Made by a program: the position numbers and the translations under genes. From positions 372,001 to 436,000 of the forward strand of contig NZ_VCHY01000001.1 of the NCBI RefSeq assembly GCF_005877885.1: 64,000 nucleotides of DNA. The letters run 5' to 3'. Source of the DNA: Labilibacter sediminis (GTDB lineage Bacteria > Bacteroidota > Bacteroidia > Bacteroidales > Marinilabiliaceae). This document shows positions 57,095 to 64,000 of the stretch, piece after piece; within the stretch, counting starts at the first letter, position 1, and each line of letters opens with the position of its first letter. The notes under the pieces were generated by a model. That model made no database searches, had not been told where the DNA came from, and saw only the letters and a program-made list of their open reading frames with translations.

Positions 57095-57130
57095 AGGTCC
57101 GGTTTATTTATTTAAGCCGGACCTTTTTTG
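57095..57130 (+). terminator. Terminator after helical protein
   Basis: AGGTCCGG and CCGGACCT stem followed by six T, 25 bases past the stop at 57070. Confidence 0.92.
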
Positions 57131-57277
57131 CTTTACTACACACATATAAACCATAATAATTATATGGATATTCAATAGATTATTCCTATATATGTAGTCG
57201 GAAATATAAAAAGGTGCGCTAATGAGTTCATTTAAGGATAAAACAAACACCTTAAGGCAAGTCATAGTGATAATAAG

Positions 57278-57293
57278 TGCACCTGTGGGTGCA
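57278..57293. promoter_or_regulatory. Palindrome upstream of OLD nuclease
   Basis: TGCACC-tgtg-GGTGCA, perfect 6-bp arms followed by an AT run, 66 bases before the start of the OLD gene. Operator or terminator-like. Confidence 0.4.
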
Positions 57294-57359
57294 ATTTTAA
57301 TGAATTTGACTTAAAAAAGCCGCAACTTTAAAATTACACAAATATAGAAAATTGAGAAT

Positions 57360-59201
57360 ATGAAAATTATTGATAGTATTAGAATTAAATATTTTCGTTC
57401 CATCTTAAATACAACGAGAGGTAATCAAACTCACCTATCCACTTCAGATATTAATATTATAGTAGGCAGTAATGATGCTGGTAAATCTAATTATCTTCGG
57501 GCTCTAAGTTTATTCTTTAATAATCATAGTGAACCAGGGATGCCATTTAGTTTCTGGAAAGATTATTCAAACCAGAGGCATGGTATTCGTAGAGAAGAAA
57601 ATAGAATTGAGATAGAATTAATAATAAATCCTCCATTAAAGCAAGCTTTTAAAAACAATGGAAAAGTAAGATGGTCAAAAATTTGGAAAGAAGGTTCCAC
57701 TATACCTGCAGAAAAAATCGAATATCTTGATGGAAGTGAATTTACTTCAAACAAAAGAAGCTCTTACTATAAATGGCTTAAGAAACTTAAATTTAGATAT
57801 ATACCAGCAATAAAGAGTGAGCAATACTTTAGTGATTTAATGTATGATTTATATGATGTACTGCAAGAAGATACAAATGAGCTTGAAAAAGAATTTAATC
57901 AACAAGTCGGTGAAAAAACATTATTAATTAGTCAACAGTTAAATAGTCGCTTAAATATTGAAAGTGTTTTACAGTATAAAGGAAGTTTTAGAGACTTATT
58001 TAACTCGTTAGAGTTTGGTTCCAAGGATGGAAAGCAAATGCTGTCTCAAAGGGGGGATGGGATAAAAGTTAGGCATATTCCAATTATTTTACAGAATATA
58101 GCTGAAGCTGAATTAAGGGAAAACAGACATAGAGAACCTATAGCAAATACTATTTGGGGATTTGAAGAACCAGAAAATAATCTAGAATATGATTCTGCTA
58201 GAAAACTTGCTGAATCTTTTATTGAATATGCAAATAAGATTCATTTTGGGAATGCTGAATATTCTAAATATGATGAGGGGATTCAGTTATTTATAACGAC
58301 TCATTCTCCGATTTTCTATACAATATCTAATGTTGATTCAGACAAGATAAACTCATTTTTTGTAAAGAAACAAAATGATGATAGTTCTAGCATAAAGCAT
58401 ATTGCAAATGAAAACTCAATTAGAATAGAAACTGAGATGAAATTGCTTCCTCTCTTTGAATTATCCAAACATTGGCAGCAAATAAATAACCAAATACAAA
58501 TATTAGAACAGGAGAAAAGAGAGATTGAAAATCAGTTAGATACATTTAGCAATACACATAAATGTATTTTTCTAACTGAAGACAAAAAAAAGGGATTAGT
58601 TGATAAATTTTTATCTGCAAATAGATTTAAAATGGCAGAAGTAGACTTACGTTCATATAAAGGGTGCACGAATTTAGGCTCTGCAGAAGTATTATATAAG
58701 TATCTAAAGGACAAATATGAAGATAACTGTCCAATAATAATTGTCCATCGTGACAAAGATTATCTAACTGAAAAAGAAATTCGAGAGGAGAAAGATAAGT
58801 TCGAAAGAATAGGAATGCATCTGTTTATTACAGAAGGTACTGATATTGAGTCATATTTTGTGCGTCCAAATCATGTTATTAAATGCCATAATGAAATAGA
58901 TAGTAAAAAGTTAAATGAACTTATTAAGCAGGCAAAAGAAGAAAATCGGGATAAGGCTATATCCTTATTAAGGATTAAAGAATATGGAGAAAAGCATAAG
59001 GATAAACGCAGTCATTTAAGTGATTTTATTCCTCAATTTTACTCAGCCAATGAAGACCGATTGTTTCATGGCAAAGCGGTTTACAGGAGGTTAAAAGGAC
59101 TTATACAAGAAGAATTTAGGTATAATGCTCAAATTGATACAGCTACAGAAGAGCTGATTGATAATGAATTACAAATCATTCACCAAAAAATCTGGAATTA
59201 A
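57360..59201 (+). CDS. OLD-family ATPase-TOPRIM nuclease
   Basis: 613 residues. N-terminal ABC/AAA-type ATPase: Walker A GSNDAGKS at 36-43, Walker B with EEPE at 269-272 and the H-loop TTHSP at 313-317. A dimer/coiled region (about 375-395) precedes the TOPRIM domain: Glu407 in FLTEDKK, Asp465-x-Asp467 in IVHRDKDYL and TEGTDIESYF. OLD proteins include phage-defence nucleases (P2 Old, Gabija GajA, fused PARIS-like), all DNA- or tRNA-cleaving. No UvrD (GajB) partner adjoins. Low G+C and location in the accessory island suggest transfer. Flanked 3' by a hairpin repeat. Confidence 0.88.
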   Translation: MKIIDSIRIKYFRSILNTTRGNQTHLSTSDINIIVGSNDAGKSNYLRALSLFFNNHSEPGMPFSFWKDYSNQRHGIRREENRIEIELIINPPLKQAFKNNGKVRWSKIWKEGSTIPAEKIEYLDGSEFTSNKRSSYYKWLKKLKFRYIPAIKSEQYFSDLMYDLYDVLQEDTNELEKEFNQQVGEKTLLISQQLNSRLNIESVLQYKGSFRDLFNSLEFGSKDGKQMLSQRGDGIKVRHIPIILQNIAEAELRENRHREPIANTIWGFEEPENNLEYDSARKLAESFIEYANKIHFGNAEYSKYDEGIQLFITTHSPIFYTISNVDSDKINSFFVKKQNDDSSSIKHIANENSIRIETEMKLLPLFELSKHWQQINNQIQILEQEKREIENQLDTFSNTHKCIFLTEDKKKGLVDKFLSANRFKMAEVDLRSYKGCTNLGSAEVLYKYLKDKYEDNCPIIIVHRDKDYLTEKEIREEKDKFERIGMHLFITEGTDIESYFVRPNHVIKCHNEIDSKKLNELIKQAKEENRDKAISLLRIKEYGEKHKDKRSHLSDFIPQFYSANEDRLFHGKAVYRRLKGLIQEEFRYNAQIDTATEELIDNELQIIHQKIWN

Positions 59202-59222
59202 CAAAAAACTAAGCCCCCTCGC

Positions 59223-59247
59223 TGCCGCAAGATTGCATCTTGTGGCA
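59223..59247 (+). repeat. Hairpin repeat, copy 2 (follows OLD nuclease)
   Basis: TGCCGCAAGAT-TGC-ATCTTGTGGCA, 21 bases after the stop, with the conserved tail AAAACCACTGGAAGGATT. Confidence 0.9.
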
Positions 59248-59341
59248 CAAATAACAAAACCACTGGAAGGATTGGTTAGGTGGTCAGGGTTTATTAGGTA
59301 CGGTTATTTATGAGGTTGCCTTTATTATAAAAACATATACT

Positions 59342-60100
59342 ATGCGCCATATTATTATTCCTATTACATTTTTATTAACGCTTTTAAGCTGCAACAATAA
59401 CTCAAAACTTATAACTCAGCTTAAAAATCAAGCCTATTACCTGGATAAAGAATTCGAGTTCCTTTCCTATAAATTTTCTCAAAAGAACACTTTTAACCGT
59501 GACAAGTGGGGAGAAAACTATAATAAGATAGCGAGCAATGCAAAATTAGTCGTTTATATTGAAGAGCAATTAAAAGGGACTAATCTGCTCAATAAGTCAA
59601 TTTACGAGAATATTGATAGCTTTTTTGTATATAGTTTAAAAGGTGAAATTGAAGAAGAGCTTTCGAAACTAAACAAACTACAATACGAATATTGGAAGAC
59701 TGAATATCGGGTAGACCAAGTTTTGTCTAAAACAGACGTCGAACTAATACTTATTAAAATCAAGACTATCCGAAATGGACTTTGTAAGGAATACTACGAC
59801 TTAGTGGAGCGATTAGATTATAAATTTCCGTGTATTAGGACAGTAGTTGATGCAGAATCAAACCAAATGAAAGTTGGAGATACTTACAAAGCGGCAATAT
59901 CGATTGGAGCTTATGACCCGTTTACAAAACCCATATGTAAAATTGGGGGCAAAAATATTGAAATGAACGACGGTATATGGTATGTAGAAATTCCATGTAA
60001 AAAGAAAGGAACATTTAAATGGCAAGGGTTTATTAAAATGCCAAATCCAAAGGACTATTTAAATACATATCCGATCGAACTAGAGTATAGTGTAAAATAA
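59342..60100 (+). CDS. GldM/PorM-like lipoprotein
   Basis: 252 residues. Lipoprotein signal with Cys17 (LLTLLSCNNN). Residues ~20-160 are helical, then ~165-252 resemble a GldM (type IX secretion) Ig-like domain: VVDAESNQMKVGDTYKAAISIGAYDPFTKPICKIGGKNIEM, KKGTFKWQGFIKMP and YPIELEYSVK. Full GldM has a TM anchor, more domains and ~500 residues; this is a short, stand-alone, lipid-anchored relative. Function unknown. It sits alone between hairpin repeats 2 and 3. Confidence 0.75.
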   Translation: MRHIIIPITFLLTLLSCNNNSKLITQLKNQAYYLDKEFEFLSYKFSQKNTFNRDKWGENYNKIASNAKLVVYIEEQLKGTNLLNKSIYENIDSFFVYSLKGEIEEELSKLNKLQYEYWKTEYRVDQVLSKTDVELILIKIKTIRNGLCKEYYDLVERLDYKFPCIRTVVDAESNQMKVGDTYKAAISIGAYDPFTKPICKIGGKNIEMNDGIWYVEIPCKKKGTFKWQGFIKMPNPKDYLNTYPIELEYSVK

Positions 60101-60112
60101 CAAAGACCCAGC

Positions 60113-60137
60113 TGCCGCAAGATTACATCTTGTGCCA
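60113..60137 (+). repeat. Hairpin repeat, copy 3
   Basis: TGCCGCAAGAT-TAC-ATCTTGTGCCA with one mismatch, 12 bases after the GldM-like stop; tail AACCAAAAGGATTGATGC. Confidence 0.88.
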
Positions 60138-60297
60138 CAAATAATAAAAAAACCAAAAGGATTGATGCTGTAGCCAGAGGTTAAAAGTTCATTTTACCTT
60201 AATGCAAAACATAAATAAAGTGAGTTATAGGTGGGGTTGTTTAGTAGTTATACCGTATTAAGGAAACATCGCTTAAGAATAATTGAAAAAAAATTAA

Positions 60298-60789
60298 ATG
60301 AATATTTATTATTTCTTGGAAAAATATGGTGAAGAAATAAACCAGAAACATGACTCATATGATAGTTGGGAAAAATGGAATTATGATTTTTTAGATAGAA
60401 CACATCACCTGCAAGAAAGCATTGTAAAAGAATTTTTCATAGAAATTAATTCTTTGATAGCTAATCGTAATTTCAAGAAAGCTACATCTCTTTGTAAGGT
60501 TTTTAATACTGGTTATTTTGAAGAATCAACTGAAGACCTATTTTTAAAACTTATTTTATCAACGAAAGAGGCATTATATGATTCTAGAAATAAGAATTAC
60601 ACAGAATCAATCTATAGCTTGCAATTTATTATTCTTGATTTATTGTTTCATGAATATCTTTATTCTAGTATAAAGGAAAACTTAGAAGTAGTATTTAAAG
60701 AAATTAAAAACTTTATTAGTAACGATGAAAAAATAAACTCAAACTCAAGCTTTGTTATTCAGAAAATCGAACAAATTAAAACGACATAA
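60298..60789 (+). CDS. Hypothetical helical protein
   Basis: 163 residues, soluble, helical, acidic. Begins MNIYYFLEKYGEEINQKHD and has regular amphipathic helices (FKKATSLCKVFNTGYF, SIYSLQFIILDLLFHEYLYSSIKENLEVVFKEI) as in immunity-type or repeat helical proteins. No family recognised. It shares a hairpin-bounded segment with the next gene. Confidence 0.72.
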   Translation: MNIYYFLEKYGEEINQKHDSYDSWEKWNYDFLDRTHHLQESIVKEFFIEINSLIANRNFKKATSLCKVFNTGYFEESTEDLFLKLILSTKEALYDSRNKNYTESIYSLQFIILDLLFHEYLYSSIKENLEVVFKEIKNFISNDEKINSNSSFVIQKIEQIKTT

Positions 60790-60851
60790 CAGCCTGTAAT
60801 ATTTAATTATTTAAGCACATAACCTAATTACTTAAATCGAAGGTCATTAAT

Positions 60852-61379
60852 ATGGAACCAATGACAATTAGAGAATTTTTAATATTTATATTCTCAAACA
60901 GACCAATCGCCAGAATATATTATCGAAAAAAATCAAAACGTGAATTGATAAGTATAATAGCATCTAAGCTGACTCACAATGATGATGTTAAAATTTTAAA
61001 TCAAGATTCAAAGAATTTTGTTGGTTCCTTTATCCCAAATTCTGATCATTTCACTGCAAACCTTATACGCAAGACCATAGGGAGATCATTCTCATTGCAC
61101 AGATTCATTAATATTCATGGCGTTTTAAAAGAAGAACATGACAAGGTTTCTATAGAAGTAGAATATAAACAATCAACAATAATTAAAATTCATAAAATAG
61201 TCTGGGTGATTGTGTTCTTATTTATTCTAAGCAGAGTAGTTTTGATTAGTGATATTCAAAGTTTCTCAATTGTCTTACTTATTGCCAGTTTGACACTAGC
61301 TTTTATATTAAAATCATACAATACTATTCTAAAAAAGCAGATTGATTTTACTGAAAAATATTTGATTTATAATGAATAA
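60852..61379 (+). CDS. Hypothetical two-TM membrane protein
   Basis: 175 residues. N-terminal ~110 residues soluble, then two membrane helices (about 115-135 and 138-157, HKIVWVIVFLFILSRVVLI and FSIVLLIASLTLAFIL). Basic N-terminus (YYRKKSKRELIS). Family unknown. 62 bases after the previous gene without a hairpin repeat between, so the two form one cassette-like unit. A hairpin repeat follows 8 bases after the stop. Confidence 0.72.
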   Translation: MEPMTIREFLIFIFSNRPIARIYYRKKSKRELISIIASKLTHNDDVKILNQDSKNFVGSFIPNSDHFTANLIRKTIGRSFSLHRFINIHGVLKEEHDKVSIEVEYKQSTIIKIHKIVWVIVFLFILSRVVLISDIQSFSIVLLIASLTLAFILKSYNTILKKQIDFTEKYLIYNE

Positions 61380-61388
61380 ATACCTCCG

Positions 61389-61415
61389 TTGCCGCATGAT
61401 TACATCTTACGGCAA
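61389..61415 (+). repeat. Hairpin repeat, copy 4
   Basis: TTGCCGCATGAT-TAC-ATCTTACGGCAA. Relative to copy 1, the outer C-G pair is T-A and the G-T wobble is G-C (compensatory). Tail AACCACCAAAAGGATTGATGC. Confidence 0.88.
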
Positions 61416-61491
61416 AATATTAAACCACCAAAAGGATTGATGCGGGAGACTGGATACATTAATAACTAATATAAATAAGTAAAACATCATT

Positions 61492-61977
61492 ATGACAGAC
61501 AAAAGAGTTAGGCAGATCATTTTATCTGTTTTTATACTGCTTTTTATAACTTCTCTAACCCAAACCGCATACTACACAAATAGCAGCGCACATTCCTTAT
61601 TTGTGTTTTTGTTAGGCTGGTTAGGGGCAATGATTGAAGTTATGTCTTTAGTATATGGACTTTTAGGGATTGAAAATGAAATAAACACCTCTATGGGAGC
61701 CTGCATTACATGGTTAGCCAATCCTTTAATGTTTATTTCTCTTATTGTACTTAAAAGAAATAGAAGATTATCCTCGACTCTCGCTTTAATTTCAACCTTA
61801 CTAATTTTATCTTTTCTATTATTTAATAGAGTATTAGCTACTGAAGCTGGACATTATCGTGAAATTAAGAGTTATGGAACTGGTTATTGGTTGTGGTTAA
61901 TGTCTTCACTTACAATCTTGGTAGGTTCATATATTCTTTACCGAAAAGAAATAACAAAAGGCAACAAACTGGAATGA
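61492..61977 (+). CDS. Hypothetical four-TM membrane protein
   Basis: 161 residues with four hydrophobic segments (about 10-28, 34-55, 68-84, 92-110, and 130-150). QTAYYTNSSAHSLFVFLLGWLGAMIEVMSL. No family recognised. It sits between hairpin repeats 4 and 5; the next repeat begins 8 bases after its stop. Confidence 0.72.
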   Translation: MTDKRVRQIILSVFILLFITSLTQTAYYTNSSAHSLFVFLLGWLGAMIEVMSLVYGLLGIENEINTSMGACITWLANPLMFISLIVLKRNRRLSSTLALISTLLILSFLLFNRVLATEAGHYREIKSYGTGYWLWLMSSLTILVGSYILYRKEITKGNKLE

Positions 61978-61985
61978 AACTCCGC

Positions 61986-62010
61986 AGCCGCAAGATTGTA
62001 TCTTGTGGCT
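61986..62010 (+). repeat. Hairpin repeat, copy 5
   Basis: AGCCGCAAGAT-TGT-ATCTTGTGGCT. The outer pair is A-T where copies 2 and 3 have T-A, keeping the stem. Confidence 0.88.
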
Positions 62011-62079
62011 CAAATAATAAAACCACCGAATGGATTAGTTAAATAACCAGACCAATTAAATTAGACACGTACAAACCAT

Positions 62080-63279
62080 ATGGAAAAAAAGAACGAAATA
62101 ACGATTGGAATTCGATTGGCTTCAATGCTGGTTGACCATTTTATAATGACGTTTGCAATGTTTATTCCGGTATTGCCAACTATGATCATCGGAATGAAAG
62201 ATGTATTCAATATATCGCATGAGCAATCAGGTATGAACCCTGTATTTATGATTTACGGATTTGTAATTGGATTTGCCATGTATTTTAACAAGGACTTCTT
62301 TGATGGCAGGAGCCCTGCGAAAAGGATATTAAAAATACAGGTCATAAATAACAAAACAAATATCGCAGCTAGTCCGTTAAGATGCCTGATCAGAAATTTA
62401 ACCATGCCGTTTTGGCCTTTAGAAGCCATTTTCATATTAATTAATCCTCAGCGCCGCTTAGGAGATTACATAGCAGGCACAAGAATTGAACCTTATCATC
62501 CTGAGAACATAAAGGTTAAAAAAGAAATTAAAGATTACATTCTGCCATTAAGCATTGGCCTGCTTTTTACTTACTTAATCACTTTACCTTTTTCAATGCT
62601 TAGTGATTCCTGGGAACAGGAAAACATCAACTATCTTGAATCCTCGTATAACCCCAAGTTGAGCAGCGAATTATCTTCTTTCCTATCCTATCGTTTAAGA
62701 AGCCTTAGCGACTCTTCTAACATAAAGGTATTTGATAAAATAGAAAACGACAGCCTTCAATATGTTTCTCTATTATTTTATACCCATAACATAGACCTTT
62801 TGGAGAATACAATTAAGTTTCAAAACTTAGAGCGATCGATCGTTGATACCCTTGATTTAAAAATCTCTAAAAGCTCTTTTATCCTGTCAGGAAAAATTAT
62901 TTTTAAAGTTCCGGGTCATGTTCAGATTAAATACATGGATTACAGCCCTAGAGAGAAGGAAACTGAGAAATTAGGCGAAGGTTCTGATTATATAAACGAC
63001 TCAACAAAAGTACTGAAAGCATTCTATGATAACGGACAACTGGAAAGTGAAGCAATATATGTTCACGGGAAACTTTTCGGTAAATATAAGGAGTGGTATG
63101 AAAACGGGAATCTAAAAACTGAAATAGAATATGCAGATGGTATGAGAAATGGTTTAATGACTACATATTATTCTAACGGACAAAAGGAATCGGAAATGCT
63201 TTATGAAAATAACGCCTACATTAAAGACCTCAACAAATGGGATAAAGTAGGAAATGAATTACCGATAGATAATGAGTAA
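62080..63279 (+). CDS. RDD-domain membrane protein fused to MORN/YwqK-like repeats
   Basis: 399 residues. An RDD domain (about 1-145) with three helices (MLVDHFIMTFAMFIPVLPTMII, DGRSPAKRILKIQVI, LRNLTMPFWPL-like) is followed by another helix, an ~110-residue loop and then three MORN-like repeats (about 310-385): FYDNGQLESEAIYVHGKLFG, WYENGNLKTEIEYADGMRNG, YYSNGQKESEMLYEN. This repeat is of the YwqK antitoxin-like family. RDD proteins are membrane-embedded; the repeats bind surfaces. Role unknown. Confidence 0.8.
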   Translation: MEKKNEITIGIRLASMLVDHFIMTFAMFIPVLPTMIIGMKDVFNISHEQSGMNPVFMIYGFVIGFAMYFNKDFFDGRSPAKRILKIQVINNKTNIAASPLRCLIRNLTMPFWPLEAIFILINPQRRLGDYIAGTRIEPYHPENIKVKKEIKDYILPLSIGLLFTYLITLPFSMLSDSWEQENINYLESSYNPKLSSELSSFLSYRLRSLSDSSNIKVFDKIENDSLQYVSLLFYTHNIDLLENTIKFQNLERSIVDTLDLKISKSSFILSGKIIFKVPGHVQIKYMDYSPREKETEKLGEGSDYINDSTKVLKAFYDNGQLESEAIYVHGKLFGKYKEWYENGNLKTEIEYADGMRNGLMTTYYSNGQKESEMLYENNAYIKDLNKWDKVGNELPIDNE

Positions 63280-63294
63280 TTGCCAGGCCCACAC

Positions 63295-63319
63295 TGCAGC
63301 AAGATTGCATCTTGTGGCA
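63295..63319 (+). repeat. Hairpin repeat, copy 6
   Basis: TGCAGCAAGAT-TGC-ATCTTGTGGCA (one mismatch), 15 bases after the RDD stop. No gene between copies 6 and 7. Confidence 0.88.
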
Positions 63320-63435
63320 CCAAAGATAAAACTACCAAAAAGATTAGTACGGTCAATGGCATTAAATTAAGGGTAAAGTTCTTTAAAATCAGAATTTAGT
63401 GTTTCGATGTTAAGTGATCAAAACAAAGTAAACGA

Positions 63436-63565
63436 TAACTAGACCTGGGTTTTAACCCAGGAAACTTTAAAGTGTATAAATGGGTTTTAACCCAAATTTA
63501 TGTTTAGGTTAAAACCGATTTACATTATGTTGTAATATGCACGAGATAAATCCCGTGCCTAGTTA
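63436..63565. repeat. Nested inverted-repeat element (TAACTAG family), copy 2
   Basis: Begins TAACTAGACCTGGGTTTTAA and ends GTGCCTAGTTA, with internal GGGTTTTAACCC hairpins. It shares the frame of the element at 45132-45269. Lies between hairpin repeats 6 and 7. Confidence 0.7.
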
Positions 63566-63599
63566 TTAAAGATCATGCTTTCTGGCTGTAAAACACCGC

Positions 63600-63624
63600 T
63601 GCTGCAAGATTATATCTTGTGGCA
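63600..63624 (+). repeat. Hairpin repeat, copy 7
   Basis: TGCTGCAAGAT-TAT-ATCTTGTGGCA (one T-G wobble), with the tail AACCACACGAAAGGATTCGTGC. It is the last copy in the window. Confidence 0.88.
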
Positions 63625-63763
63625 TTTAAATGATAAAACCACACGAAAGGATTCGTGCAGTAGCCTTGCGCTTATTTTGTTCCCAACTTGCCCTTTAAAA
63701 CATAGGGTAATGAAATACGACTTGTTCAGGTTATGGATGCAGTAAACAGGAATCCAATCCTAC

Positions 63764-64000
63764 TTACGTCTTATCTCCAAATTTGGTGTGTCTCAAGCGC
63801 AGCTTTATTATTATATCATTATTATGCAGTATATAAAGATGCTCCCCATCACTTTGTATTTGAGCAAGGAATGAAGGTTTTGCACTATCCAAATCCGGTT
63901 TTGTATGAGACTTCATAAAATTGTCAACATATATTGCAATCGCTGCATCAGTTATTGACTTACCCAGTATTGGGGATAAATCAACATCAACCTCATATAA
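63764..64000 (-). CDS. Unknown protein, C-terminal fragment (partial)
   Basis: An open minus-strand frame enters from the right edge and ends with TAA at 63764-63766, giving 78 residues with mixed, coding-like composition (YEVDVDLSPILGKSITD ... HTKPDLDSAKPSFL ... LHNNDIIIKLRLRHTKFGDKT). No start is visible because it continues beyond the window. No family recognised. The overlapping plus-strand frame of 61 codons at 63733 is less likely. This is the only minus-strand gene after the hairpin array. Confidence 0.5.
   Translation of the reverse strand, partial: LYEVDVDLSPILGKSITDAAIAIYVDNFMKSHTKPDLDSAKPSFLAQIQSDGEHLYILHNNDIIIKLRLRHTKFGDKT

Noticed and set aside
57360-59201. Gabija (GajAB) or two-gene PARIS system
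   Set aside because: No UvrD-like helicase next door, and ATPase and TOPRIM domains are in one protein; kept as OLD-family.
55690-63624. Canonical integron attC sites
   Set aside because: Some copies have GTTAGGT or GTTAAAT near the 3' end, but most do not, no complementary RYYYAAC lies at the 5' end and no integrase is present.
63733-63918. 61-codon plus-strand ORF at right edge
   Set aside because: Overlaps an antisense frame that is longer (open to the edge) and of more coding-like composition.

Overview
The window looks like a chromosome segment of a marine-type Bacteroidota, most likely order Marinilabiliales (taxon inferred from gene content; no rRNA or marker phylogeny available). 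Supporting signs are low G+C, Bacteroidota-style -7 promoter boxes (TAnnTTTG), an S46 dipeptidyl peptidase, ABC-2/M1 fusion permease, two-component propeller kinase, DUF4914, a GldM-like domain and TIR-bounded intergenic repeats. No rRNA, tRNA or CRISPR array was seen.

1-12444 (minus strand): an envelope-stress/export block. An ECF sigma factor is followed by a small membrane protein and two Spy/CpxP-like LTxxQ proteins; past a hairpin terminator come an ABC ATPase, a huge ABC-2 permease with a degenerate M1-peptidase-like periplasmic part, and a TolC / adaptor / RND / (partial) second RND efflux set.

12596-33534: mostly housekeeping. Hybrid-type sensor kinase, RsmE, Rrf2 regulator, two divergent phosphofructokinases that both carry the PPi-type residue signature, a glycosyltransferase, a second ECF sigma factor with a small partner, asparagine synthase, a KdsC-like phosphatase / UbiA prenyltransferase / Maf run, a DPP11-like peptidase, DUF2520, acyl-CoA dehydrogenase with an operator-like palindrome, and DUF4914.

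33535-50000: accessory genes separated by long intergenic regions full of repeats. XRE-cupin regulator, a gutted pseudogene copy of the SDR gene found intact 5.5 kb downstream, DUF3795, a propeller histidine kinase, an SDR-TspO-photolyase operon, DJ-1/PfpI, beta-carbonic anhydrase plus SulP transporter facing a TetR regulator across a perfect 17-bp palindrome. At least four families of inverted-repeat elements (about 130-400 bp) sit here.

50007-54601: AraC regulator and a tight six-gene operon (two ABM monooxygenases, an NTF2-like lipoprotein, a VOC protein, an FMN reductase and an old-yellow-enzyme), probably for quinone/electrophile handling.

55256-64000: an accessory island that is the most unusual part. 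A DoxX gene is followed by a hairpin repeat and then by twelve exactly 21-bp-phased direct repeats, an AT-rich stretch, a helical protein of unknown function and an OLD-family (ATPase-TOPRIM) nuclease. From there unrelated small genes (GldM-like lipoprotein, two unknowns, a four-TM protein, an RDD-MORN fusion) are separated by copies of the same hairpin repeat, always in one orientation and a few bases after a stop codon. Seven copies are present; sequence changes in the stem are often wobble or compensatory. The arrangement resembles a gene-cassette array, but no integrase is visible and the sites do not fit canonical integron attC; REP elements mobilised by a RAYT transposase are the main alternative.
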